The translations under genes were made by a program, and so were the position numbers. 64,000 nucleotides of DNA from Chamaelirium japonicum (Eukaryota; Streptophyta; Magnoliopsida; Liliales; Melanthiaceae). The stretch is taken from contig CANTAL010000130.1 of NCBI GenBank assembly GCA_947650365.1, forward strand, positions 434,001-498,000, written 5' to 3'. The notes beneath the pieces are model-generated. The model was not told the origin of the DNA and did not search any database. It saw nothing but the letters and a program-made list of their open reading frames with translations. Shown piece after piece: positions 25,412 through 36,800 of this stretch (position 1 is its first letter; each line of letters opens with the position of its first letter).

Positions 25412-28110
25412 TCAAGGCTTGGCCACTGATGCCTTAGAGGATCGGACACTGGCTACATGGACCCTGAGCGCTTCTGCTGCCTTCTCAGCTGTTTCCCTGT
25501 AGCTCTTGCACTCACTCCGCATATGCTCCAGCTCCTTCTTCTGAGTCTCTGCTGAAGCAGCAAGTTGTGCCTCCAGCTCCTTTATTCGAGCCGCACGATC
25601 GAAGCACAAGTTTTCGATCCTGAAGAATCGATTCTTCAATTCTAGGAGTTCATGACTCTGAGCCTCGTATTCGTTCTGCCAGCCCTTGCTCTCCAGTTTT
25701 TCCTTGCGAAGGGCCTCGGTCTTGGCCTTCAATGCCTCCTTCTTTGAGGATAGAGCCTCCCTCAGCTTATCCCTCTCCGCGTTTACGACCTCCAGTGCGG
25801 TAGCTAAGCGGGAGACTTCAGCTGAAGCTTCTTTTGCTCCCGCCTTCATGGAGAGCTTGGTCGCGACATTCAAAACTGCTGAGTTCTGCAAAAGAACAAA
25901 AGAGTTAGAATTATTCTGAAGATGCAATTCAGATGATCGGTCGAGCAGATGCACTTACCACCAGTTCGAGCCTGTCGAAAGCTTCATCCAGAGTAGCCCC
26001 TGGAAGATTGCAGAGTTTCCGGATCACAGATGTGGGGTGGTTGATGTCAACATCACCCAAACTCTTCATCTTTGGGGTCGAGCCAACAGGCGCACCTGCA
26101 ATCAACACGAGAGGTCAAAGTGTTAGATTATTTCCAATCTTCAGAGGCAAGAAAATCAAGGCCAGTTAGTACAATTACCTGAGGCTTCAACCCTTGGCTC
26201 CTTACCCTTTCGGCGATCGGAACCACCCTGAGGGGTCGATTTCTCCTGAGTAGGGACCGGCGCTGGCTGAGGTTGAGTAGCTCCATCGCCCACGCGACTT
26301 TCCCTCTCCAAATGGATAGGAGAGGGAGCATCCCGGGGAGGTGAGACTCTTTCTTCCTCCTGTGGCCCGCCTGGCTGGATGAGTCCCGCCACCATGGCAG
26401 CCACCTCCTCAGCCAGAGACTGAGAGGGGGGTGGGGGTTGCTCAACCTCTATACCCCCGCTCGTTGTCGCTCCTTCGAGGCGGGGTACTTCAGATGGAAT
26501 TTGATCGAGGGGTGTGGGGTTGCTTCCAACCCCACCACTCCTCGACAACTTTATTTTGAAGCGCAGCGGCTTCTTCAACTCATCAAACTTGTAGGTGGGA
26601 ACCGCCTTTGGGCCATCACCTTCTGTATCGAGAATTTCTTCTATTTGACGGGCTTTAACCTCGTCAATGGGAATAGCAATTGAGTCTTCCCCTGTTGCAC
26701 CACCAGTGGGGGTGGGAGGAATTTCTTCCTCACCACCCCCGTTCTCACCATCTCCACCAGAGGGGGTGGAAGACAGATCATTCTCGCCGTTCCCATCCTC
26801 GTCTTCGTCATTACCACTGTTGTCATGGCTGACATTCTCAGTTTCTTCGTCTTCCTCGACGCTCCCCTTCTTTTCTTCTTCTTCATCTTCATTTTTCTTC
26901 CCTTGGTCTTCATCTTCCTTTTGCTTGATGAGGGTTTTTCGTTTCTTCTTCACTGGGCCTCTTTGGATCACCAGTTTCTCCTCCACGGTAGGCAATCGGC
27001 GCCTTGCAGTATAGATTTTCTTCTCGGCCCGAACCTTCCGGATAATCTTACCCGAATGAGGGTCTTCCTCATAGTCAGAGTATAGGACTTCATTGTCCTC
27101 GTATCTATCCTTTGATCGGTGGAGGAGATTGGCCTTGCCATATCTCACTGGGCAGTTGGAGAACTGTTTCCACGACCTGGTTCCATAGGTCAACTCAAGA
27201 AATAAGTTGTCGATAGCTCCAGCCCTCTCGGAGGTCCAGGCGAAGATGCCCCCCTCGCAGTACATCTTCACTGCGTCATGCACTTCGCCTCGGGGGGTAT
27301 CAGGCACTGAGACGGGTGTCCATGCGCCGGTAACAGAGATGGGCCAATCAGTGTACAATTTGTCCGAAGGGACTGTATCAGTTAATGGGCGCAGCGGAGA
27401 TACACCGGTCAAGCTGTAGAACGGACTATCCTTCCTCCAAGACCATCGATAGTGGAAGAAAAAATATCCCAGCTCGATCCGAGCATCTTCACCTTCTGGG
27501 ATGCTGGAGTAGCACGCCTTCAAGTCTTCCTGGAAATCCGACTCCACGCGGCAGAATGCGTAGATAATTCGCCAGGCGTTCCCAGTGACCTGCCCCGGGA
27601 AGAGGCCAGAAGTGTTCAGTAATCTTGCCGCAAAGGGTGGCAACGGTAGGCGCAGGCCGCAGTTGAGTTGGCCGATGGTCACAATGGTTCCCATGACCTT
27701 TTCGTTACTAGCAAAGCTGGTGAAGACGGTCTTCTTGTCGATGCCGAATGTAGTCTGAATGCTGGGGAGCGAAGGTTGCACCCTCCCTTCGGTAAAGAAA
27801 GAGAGCAATGTCTGCCACTTCTTCCTCTTTGAATCTGTGAACTCGCCACCAGTATTGTACACGTACTCAGTTTCCTCTGACAGAGACATGAGCGGGCCCA
27901 GAGCAAACTTTACTTTAGGGATATGCTCTGGCCTCGATGGCGCTGAAGCAAACCCTGCCCTTGATGCCTTTTGCCCAGCTGTCCAAGTTCGGCAAGTGCG
28001 GCCTTGCCCTTGCCTCGACCCTTCGGAGGGGATGGAACCTCAACAATCTTCTTCCCTTTCCTCTTCAAAGGGACCCCGCCTGACTTCTTCGAACTTCCAG
28101 AAGACGCCAT
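25412..28110 (-). CDS. Antisense spliced extra ORF, Transposase_28-like
   Basis: On the minus strand I infer three exons: 28110-26179, 26095-25959 and 25885-25412. The two introns have canonical GT...AG ends, and the frame stays open across both joins. The long exon contains LPLPPFAARLLNTSGLFPGQ followed by NAWRIIYAFCRV (about 27655-27545), which resembles the plant 'putative gypsy type transposon' family (Pfam Transposase_28). An Asp/Glu/Lys-rich stretch follows (about 26960-26760), then Pro-rich text. The last exon is a long coiled coil (heptad-like, with KELEHMRSECKSYRETAEKA). The N-terminus (MASSGSSKKSGG..., 28110) is in a different frame from the rest, with the switch somewhere near 27930-28045. 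That fits a one-base deletion; otherwise the start is the Met at 27889. Antisense extra ORFs are known in Tat elements. The molecular function is unknown. A captured host gene is the alternative. Confidence 0.72.
25886..25958 (-). other. Predicted intron 2 of the antisense gene
   Basis: The 73-bp intron has donor CTGGTG/GTAAGTGC and acceptor TTGTTCTTTTGCAG/AACTC, preceded by a T-rich tract. Unspliced, the frame hits TGA soon after the donor. Spliced, it enters the coiled-coil exon in phase 0. Confidence 0.78.
26096..26178 (-). other. Predicted intron 1 of the antisense gene
   Basis: The 83-bp intron has donor CTCAG/GTAATTG and acceptor TTGATTGCAG/GTGCG. Without removal the long exon stops within a few codons (after GNCTNWP). 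With removal the frame continues for 45 more codons to the next donor. Confidence 0.75.
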
Positions 28111-28562
28111 TTGATCGATCGAGCAAAAGCAGAAATCGGGAGCAAAGAGTCTGGACTTCGAAAAATTTTGGAAGCGTGAGGCAAAAATGACAGCCAGTGA
28201 AACTCATATACCCAGGGTAAAACAGGTACGCAAATCGAGAAGACACATGTCTTCACCATATCAAATCGCGTGTTTTTGTAGGAACACGTGGCATCCATCC
28301 GTAGCAAGCGCAAAATCAGGCGAACCGTCGGACCAGACGAAACATCGGACCTACCGGTCCACGTGAACCAAACGGTCCAAGTGAGCCACCGGTCTGAGTA
28401 AACCGGACCGCCGAGTCGAAGCCACATTCAAACCAACCAAAGATTCAAAACAGGAAGAATCAAGCTCCATCGATGTTCAAAACTCTGCCAGAAGATCAGA
28501 ACAGAACAGCTGTGAAACCCTCTCTAAGGGCAGGTTCAAAACTTTTAACTAACCTGTCAAAA
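28111..28562 (-). promoter_or_regulatory. Candidate promoter/upstream region of the antisense gene
   Basis: Read on the minus strand, a TATA-like GGTATATGAG lies about 95 bp before the ATG at 28110 (near 28203-28212). Two G-box cores CACGTG lie further upstream (28285-28290 and 28360-28365). The 28310-28440 part is unusually rich in CCGGTC/GGACC words. The arrangement suits a plant Pol II promoter but is inferred from motifs alone, and G-boxes can occur by chance. Confidence 0.4.
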
Positions 28563-29394
28563 TTTCTACTGGATCTGGCAAAAAACCAAGGTTTTTTGCC
28601 GATCACTCGAACCTTGACCGGATAATTTTTTACCGATCGGACAAACTTGTCCGATCGGCAAAAATCATTCGATCGGTCAAATTTCTACTGGATCTGGCAA
28701 AAAACCAAGGTTTTTTGCCGATCACTCGAACCTTGACCGGATAATTTTTTACCGATCGGACAAACTTGTCCGATCGGCAAAAATCATTCGATCGGTCAAA
28801 TTTCTACTGGATCTGGCAAAAAACCAAGGTTTTTTGCCGATTACTCGAACCTTGACCGGATAATTTTTTACTGATCGGATAAACTTGTCCGATCGGCAAA
28901 AATCATTCGATCGGTCAAATTTCTACTAGATCTGGCAAAAAACCAAGGTTTTTTTCCGATCACTCGAACCTTGACCGGATAATTTTTTACCGATCGGACA
29001 AACTTGTCCGATCGGCAAAAATCATTCGATCGGTCAAATTTCTACTGGATCTGGCAAAAAACCAAGGTTTTTTGCCGATCACTCGAACCTTGACCGGATA
29101 ATTTTTTACCGATCGGACAAACTTGTCCGATCGGCAAAAATCATTCGATCGGTCAAATTTCTACTGGATCTGGCAAAAAACCAAGGTTTTTTGCCGATCA
29201 CTCGAACCTTGACCGGATAATTTTTTACCGATCGGACAAACTTGTCCGATCGGCAAAAATCATTCGATCGGTCAAATTTCTACTGGATCTGGCAAACAAC
29301 CAAGGGTTTTAGCCAATCACTCGAACCTTGATCGGATAATTTTTACCGATCGGACAAACTTGTCCGATCGGCAAAAATCATTCGATCGGTCAAA
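28563..29394 (+). repeat. Seven tandem copies of a 119-bp hairpin repeat
   Basis: TTTCTACTGGATCTGGCAAA recurs at 28563, 28682, 28801, 28920, 29039, 29158 and 29277, giving a 119-bp period (the last unit is 118 bp). Each unit has two dyads: GCAAAAAACC-AA-GGTTTTTTGC (28578-28599 in unit 1) and CCGATCGGACAA-AC-TTGTCCGATCGG (28633-28658). Most copies are almost identical, with the fourth and last more diverged. They sit between the antisense gene and the polypurine tract, in the element's 3' non-coding part. Confidence 0.95.
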
Positions 29395-29880
29395 TTTCCT
29401 ACTGGATCGGTCAAAAAACCATGTTTTTTGACCGATCACCCTATTCTTGACCGGTTGAATTTTGACCGATCGGTCAAAATTTGACCGATCGGTCAAATAT
29501 GACCGATCAATCAAAAATTAACCGATCGGTCAAATTTCAACCGATCGGTCAAATTTCCTACTGGATCGGTCAAAAAACCATGTTTTTTGACCGATCACCT
29601 TATTCTTGACCGGTTGAATTTTGACCGATCGGTCAAAATTTGACCGATCGGTCAAATATGACCGATCGGTCAAAAATTAACCGATCGGTCAAATTTCAAC
29701 CGATCGGTCAAATTTCCTACTGGATCGGTCAAAAAACCATGTTTTTTGACCGATCACCCTATTCTTGACCGGTTGAATTTTGACTGATCGGTCAAAATTT
29801 GACCGATCGGTCAAATATGACCGATCGGTCAAAATTGACCGATCGGTCAAAATTGACCGTTCAATCAAAATTGACCGGTC
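29395..29880 (+). repeat. 159-bp tandem repeats rich in GACCGATCGGTC palindromes
   Basis: TTTCCTACTGGATCGGTC recurs at 29395, 29554 and 29713, giving two full 159-bp units and a third that diverges at its end. Each unit contains a 14-bp-arm hairpin (GATCGGTCAAAAAA...TTTTTTGACCGATC, loop CCATG) and several copies of the 18-bp perfect palindrome TTTGACCGATCGGTCAAA. The family is clearly related to the adjacent 119-bp family by its opening and its first hairpin. Confidence 0.93.
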
Positions 29881-30003
29881 AGTCCTTTTTTGCGCTAACA
29901 CTCGACAAGCTTCTTCGTGCCTTTTTACGACAGGCGGTTGCTATTTTTTGCACCAAATCCAAGCCAGCCAAGGTGGCCTCTTAACTAACTTGGAGGGGGT
30001 AAC
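29881..30003 (+). other. Short unique segment and polypurine tract
   Basis: About 110 bp without visible features is followed by the polypurine tract GGAGGGGG (29992-29999) and TAAC directly before the 3' LTR. The tract would prime plus-strand DNA synthesis. Confidence 0.82.
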
Positions 30004-30837
30004 TGTGGGTGCAAATTTTGGTAAGAAATCTGCAAGCAGCGGGACCCACCGGCCCTGCCTGGTGGGCCCCCGGAGACCACAGCGGGACCCACCGACCCTG
30101 CCTGGTGGGCCCCCGAGTACCACAGCAGGACCCACCGGCCCTGCCCAGTGGGCCCCCGAGTACCACAGCGGGACCCACCGGCCCTGCCTGGTGGGCCCCC
30201 GAGTACCACAACAGGACCCACCGGCCCTGCCCAGTGGGCCCCCGGAGACCACAGCGGGACCCACCGGCCCTGCCTGGTGGGCCCCCGAGTACCACAGCGG
30301 GACCCACCGGCCCTGCCTGGTGGGCCCCCGGAGACTGCAACGGGACCCACCGGCCCTGCCTGGTGGGCCCCTGAAGGCTTTCGAGGGACCCACCGGCCCT
30401 GCCTGGAGGATCCCCAGATACGGCAGCAGAAACCGCCATTTGCCCCGGAATTCCTCCCCGGGAATCCTATAAATAGCAGAGCCTTCGAATGTAAATAGAT
30501 CGAATTCTCAATTCTAAAACCAGAGCTCTGGGATTTCCAACTTCCTATCTTCCACCTCTCTTTGATCTTCTTTTTCTCTCAAAGAGATCAGTGTTTACAG
30601 TGATACTCGGCCTGTCGAGATCACTCCAGCATAAGTGTTAGTGAATTCGGGTTGCTCCCTATAGCACGGAGACGTAGGCTTCGGCTGAACTCCGAGATCA
30701 CATCTCTTGTGTCAAACTCTCTCTGATTGCCTCTCTATTTACATATCGAAAGAGATCGATCAACGATCTTCAAATCGAATCTTCAATTGACTGGTGCTGC
30801 GAGAGTCTTCGGGTCGGCACGAAGATTTTCCCCCACA
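30004..30837 (+). repeat. 3' LTR
   Basis: The 834-bp LTR begins TGTGGGTGCAAA and ends CCCCCACA. It is 99% identical to the 5' copy; relative to it, the substituted bases are at 30085, 30095, 30118, 30211, one in the T run near 30570, 30737, 30743 and 30836. It contains the same nine 43-bp U3 repeats (about 30041-30427) and the TATA box at 30468-30475. Confidence 0.96.
30468..30475 (+). promoter_or_regulatory. TATA box of the 3' LTR
   Basis: TATAAATA at the position equivalent to the 5' LTR box. If active in this LTR it would drive read-through into the right-hand satellite array. Confidence 0.7.
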
Positions 30838-30842
30838 ACATT
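30838..30842. repeat. Target-site duplication, right copy (ACATT)
   Basis: ACATT directly follows the 3' LTR. Removing the element and one copy restores GGATACATTCGTGCGAATG, a normal 28-bp variant monomer of the satellite, which confirms the element's ends. Confidence 0.95.
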
Positions 30843-33800
30843 CGTGCGAATGAATTAGAATGGATTGTGCGAATGAATTATAATGGATCGTACGAATGAA
30901 TTAGAATGGATCGTGTGAAAGAATTAGAATGGATTGTATGAATGAATTAGAATGGATCGTATGAATGAATTAGAATGGATCGTATGAGTGAATTAGAATG
31001 GATACGAAGGAATTAGAATGGATCGTACGAAGGAATTAGAATGGATCATACGAATGAATTAGAATGGATCGTGCTAATGAATTTGAATGGATACATTCGT
31101 GCGAATGAATTAGAATGGATCGTACGAATGAATTAGAATGGATCGTGCGAATGAATTAGAATGGATATATTCGTGCTAATGAATTAGAATGGATCGTGTG
31201 AATGAATTAGAATGGATCGTATGAATGAATTAGAATGGATACATTCGTGCGAATGAATTAGAATGGATCGTATGAATGAATTAGAATAGATCGTGCTAAT
31301 GAATTAGAATTAGAATGGATATATTCGTGCAAATGAATTAGAATGGATCGTACGAATGAATTAGAATGGATCATACGAATTAATTAGAATGGATCATACG
31401 AATGAATTAGAATGGATCGTACGAATGAATTAGAATGGATCATACGAATGAATTAGAATGGATCGTGCGAATGAATTAGAATGGATTATACAAATGAATT
31501 AGAATGGATACATTCGTACGAATGAATTAGAATGGATCGTACGAATGAATTAGAATGGATCGTACGAATGAACTAGAATGGATACATTCGTGCGAATGAA
31601 TTTGAATGGATCGTATGAATGAATTAGAATGGATCGTACGAATGAATTAGAATGGATCTTACGAATGAATTAGAATGGATCGTACGAATGAATTAGAATG
31701 GATCGTATGAATGAATTAGAATGGATCGTACGAATGAATTAGAATAGATCCTACGAAAGAATTAGAATGGATCGTGTGAAAGAATTAGAATGGATTGTAT
31801 GAATGAATTAGAATGGATTGTGCGAATGAATTAGAATGGATCGTACGAATGAATTAGAATGGATCGTGCTAATGAATTAGAATTGATCGAACGAATGAAT
31901 TAGCATGGATCGTGCTAATGAATTAGAATGGAACGTACGAATGAATTAGAATGGATCGTGTGAAAGAATGAGAATGGATTGTATGAATGAATTAGAATGA
32001 ATTCGTACGATCCATTCGAATTCATTCGCACGATCCATTCTAATTCATTCATACGATCCATTCTAATTCATTCATACAATCCATTCTAATTCATTCACAC
32101 GATCCATTCTAATTCATTCGTAGGATCCATTCTAATTCATTCGTACAATCTATTCTATTTCATTCGTACTATCCATTCTTACTCATTCGTATGATCCATT
32201 CTAATTCATTCGGACGAATGTATCCATTCTAATTTATTCGTATGATCCATTGTAATTCATTCGTACGATCCATTATAATTCATTCGTACGATCCATTCTA
32301 ATTCATTCGTCCGATCCATTCTAATTCATTCGCACGAATGTATCCATTCTAATTCATTCGTACGGTCCATTCTAATTCATTCGTACGATCCATTCTTACT
32401 CATTCGTATGATCCATTCTAACTCATTCGGACGAATGTATCTATTTTAATTTATTCGTACGATCCATTCTAATTCATTCGTACGATCCATTCTAATTCAT
32501 TCGTACGATCCATTCTTACTCATTCGTATGATCCATTCTAATTCATTCGTACGATCCATTTTAATTCATTCGTACGATCGATTCTAATTCATTCGCACTA
32601 TCCATTCTAATTCATTCATACGATCCATTCTAATTCATTCGTATGATCCATTCTAATTTATTCGTTCAAATATATCCATTCTAATTCATTCGTACGATCC
32701 ATTCTAATTCATTCGTATGGTCCATTCTAATTCATTCGCACAATCCATTATATTTCATTCGTACGATCCATTCTTACTCATTCGTATGATCCATTATGGA
32801 TACATTCGTGCGAATGAATTAGAATGGATCATACGAATGAGTAAGAATGGATCGTACGAATGAAATAGAATGGATTGTGCGAATGAATTAGAATGGATCG
32901 TACGAATGAATTAGAATGGATCGTGTGAAAGAATTAGAATGGATCGTGCTAATGAATTAGAATGGATCGTACGAATGGATTAGAATGGATACATTCGAGC
33001 GAATGAATTAGAATGGATCGTACGAATGAATTAGAATGGATCATACAAATGAGAAAGAATGGATCGTACGAATGAATTAGAATGGATCGTACGAATGAAT
33101 TAGAATGGATCGTACGAATAAATTAGAATGGATACATTCGTCCGAATGAATTAGAATGGATCATACGAATGAGTAAGAATGGATCGTACGAATGAAATAG
33201 AATAGATCGTACGAATGAATTAGAATGAAATATACGAATGAATTAGAATGGATCGTACGAATGAATTAGAATAGATCGTATGAATGAATTAGAATGGATT
33301 GCACGAATGAATTAGAATGGATCGTGCGAATGAATTCGAATGGATCGTACAAACCATTCTAATTCATTCATACAATCCATTCTAATTCATTCGCACGAAT
33401 GTATCCATTCTAATCCATTCGTACGATCCATTCAAATCCATTCGTACGATCCATTCTAATTCATTTGCACAAATGTATCCATTCTAATTCTTTCGTACGA
33501 TCCATTCTAATTCATTCGTACGATCCATTCTAATTCATTCGTATGATCCATTTTAATTAATTCGTATGATCCATTCTAATTCATTCGTACGATCCATTCT
33601 AATTCATTCGTACGATCCATTCTAATTCATTCGTACGATCCATTCTAATTCATTCGTACGATCCATTCTAATTAATTCGTATGATCCATTCTAATTCATT
33701 CGTACGATCCATTCTAATTCATTCGTACGATCCATTCTAATTCATTCGCACGATCCATTCTATTTCATTCGTACGATCTATTCTTACTCATTGGTACGAT

Positions 33801-36800
33801 CCATTCTAATTCATTCGCTCAAATATATCCATTCTAATTCGTTCGTACGAATCCATTCTAATTCATTCGTACAATCCATTCTATTTCATTCGTACGATCC
33901 ATTCTTACTCATTCGTATGATCCATTCTAATTCATTTGCATGAATGTATCCATTCTAAATCATTCGTACGATCCATTCTAATTCATTCGTACGATCCATT
34001 CTAAATCATTCGTACAATCCATTCTATTTCATTCGTACGATCAATTCTAATTCATTCTAATTCATTCGTACGATCCATTCTAATTCATTCTAATTCATGC
34101 GTACGATCCATTCTAATTCATTCGTACGATCCATTCTAAATCATTCGTACAATCCAATCTATTTCACTCATACGATCCAATCTAATTCATTCATACGATC
34201 CATTCTAATTCATTTGCACGAATATATCCATTCTAATTCCTTCGTACGATCCATTCTAATTCCTTCGTACGATCCATTCTATTTCATTGGTATGATCCAT
34301 TCTAATTCCTTCGTACGATCCATTCTAATTCCTTCGTATCCATTCTAATTCACTCATACGATCCATTCTAATTCATTCATACGATCTATTCTAATTCTTT
34401 CATACAATCCATTCTAATTCTTTCACACGATCCATTCTAATTCATTCGTACGATCCATTCTAATTCATTCGCACAATCCATTCTATTTCATTCGTACGAT
34501 CCATTCTTACTCATTGGTACGATCCATTCTAATTCATTCGCACGAATGTATCCATTCTAATTCATTCGTACGAATCCATTCTAATTCATTCGTACAATCT
34601 ATTCTATTCCATTCTAATTCATTAGCACGATCCATTCTAATTCATTCGTACGATCCATTCTAATTCATTCGTACGATCCATTCTTACTCATTCGTACGAT
34701 CCATTCTAATTCATTCGTCCGATCCATTCTAATTCATTCGCACGAATGCATCCATTCTAATTCATTCGTTCGATCAATTCTAATTCATTAGCACGATCCA
34801 TTCTAATTCATTCGTACGATCCATTCTAATTCATTCGCACGATCCATTCTAATTCATTCATAGGATCCATTCTAATTCATTCGTACGATCCATTCTAATT
34901 CATTCGTACGATCCATTCTAAATCATTCGCACAATCCATTCTATTTCATTCGTACGATCCATTCTTACTCATTGGTACGATCCATTCTAATTCATTCGCA
35001 CGAATGTATCCATTCTAATTCATTCGTACGAATCCATTCTAATTCATTCATACAATCTATTCTATTTCATTCGTACGATCCATTCTTACTCATTCGTATG
35101 ATCCATTCTAATTCATTCGGACGAATGTTTCCATTCTAATTTATTCGTACGATCCATTCTAATTCATTCGTACGATCCATTCTAATTCATTCGTAGGATC
35201 CATTCTAATTCATTCGTCCGATCCATTCTAATTCATTCGCACGAATGTATCTATTCTAATTCATTCGTACGATCCATTCTAATTCATTCATACGATCCAT
35301 TCTAATTCATTCGTAAGATCCATTCTAATTCATTCGTACGATCCATTCTAATTCATTCGTACGATCCATTCTAATTCATTCGCACAAATGTATCCATTCT
35401 AATTCATTCGTACAATCCATTCTATTTCATTCGTACGATCCATTCTTACTCATTCGTATGATCCATTCTAATTCATTCGTACGATCCATTCTAATTCATT
35501 CGTACGATCCACTCTAATTCATTCGCACGATCCATTCTAATTCATTCATACGATCCATTCTAATTCATTCATACGATCCATTCTAATTCATTCCTACAAT
35601 CCATTCTAATTCATTCGCCCGATCCATTCTAATTCATTCATACGATCCATTCTATTCAAATGGATCATGCGATCCATTCGAATTCATTCGCACGATCCAT
35701 TCTAATTCATTCATACGATCCATTCTAATTCATTCATACAATGTATTCTAATTCTTTCACACGATCCATTCTAATTCATTCGTACGATCCATTCTAATTC
35801 ATTCGTACAATCCATTCTATTTCATTTGTATGATCCATTCTAATTCATTCGTACGATCCATTCTAATTCATTTGTACGATCCATTCTAATTCATTCGTAC
35901 AATCCATTCTATTTCATTCGTACGATCCATTCTTACTCATTCGTATGATCCATTCTAATTCATTCGCACGAATGTATCCATTCTAATTCATTCATACAAT
36001 CCATTCTAATTCATTCCGTATGATCCATTCTAATTCATTCGTACGATCGTACGAATGAATTAGAATGGATCATACGAATGAATTAGAACAGATTGTGCGA
36101 ATGAATTAGAATGGATCATACGAATGAATTAGAATGGATCGTACGAATGAATTAGAATGGATCATACGAATGAGTAAGAATGGATCGTACGAATGAATTA
36201 GAATGGATCGTACGAATGAATTAGAATGGATCGTACGAATAAATTAGAATCGATACATTCGTCCGAATGAATTAGAATGGATCATACGAATGAGTAAGAA
36301 TGGATCGTACGAATGAAATAGAATAGATTGTATGAATGAATTAGAATGGATCCTACGAATGAATTAGAATGGATCGTGTGAAAGAATTAGAATGGATTGT
36401 ATGAATGAATTAGAATGGACCGTATGAATGAATTAGAATGGATCGTGCGAATGAATTCGAATGGATCGTACGAATTCATTCTAATTCATTCATACAATCC
36501 ATTCTAATTCTTTCACACGATCCATTCTAATTCATTCGTACGTTCCATTCTAATTCATTAGCACGATCCATGCTAATTCATTCGTTCGATCAATTCTAAT
36601 TCATTAGCACGATCCATTCTAATTCATTCGCACGATCCATTCTAATTCATTCGCACTATCCATTCTAATTCATTCATAGGATCCATTCTAATTCATTCAT
36701 ACGATCTATTCTAATTCTTTCGCACGAATGGATCCATTCTAATTCATTCGCACGAATATATCCATCCTAATTCATTCATATGATCCATTCTAATTCATTC

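Larger units (their letters stand above)
17903..30837 (+). mobile_element. Ty3/gypsy LTR retrotransposon, Tat-lineage-like, decayed
   Basis: The 12.9-kb element is bounded by ACATT duplications and carries LTRs of 835 and 834 bp. Internally it holds a primer-binding site, gag, protease, reverse transcriptase, two RNase H domains and integrase in Ty3/gypsy order. These are followed by a repeat spacer, an antisense spliced gene, two tandem-repeat families and a polypurine tract. The lack of a chromodomain after the integrase, the CX2HX4HX4C Gag motif, the extra archaeal-type RNase H and the antisense extra ORF all point to the Tat lineage of plant Ty3/gypsy elements. Nine in-frame stops and one frameshift make gag-pol non-functional. 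The LTRs differ at 8 substitutions plus one 1-bp length change over about 834 bp (about 1%), so insertion is recent relative to the damage. The lineage call is from motif knowledge; no phylogeny was run. Confidence 0.95.

Noticed and set aside
26438-27567. Plus-strand open frames over the antisense gene (for example 26667-27014, Ser/Pro/Phe-rich)
   Set aside because: They are complements of the acidic and proline-rich parts of the minus-strand coding frame, without recognisable domains.
27900-28050. A third intron explaining the frame change in the antisense N-terminus
   Set aside because: I found no convincing GT...AG pair with a branch/pyrimidine tract in this short stretch, so a one-base deletion fits better.
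29689-29984. Small DRS-rich proteins near the 3' end of the element
   Set aside because: They are readings of the GACCGATCGGTC palindrome repeats on both strands, with no family resemblance.
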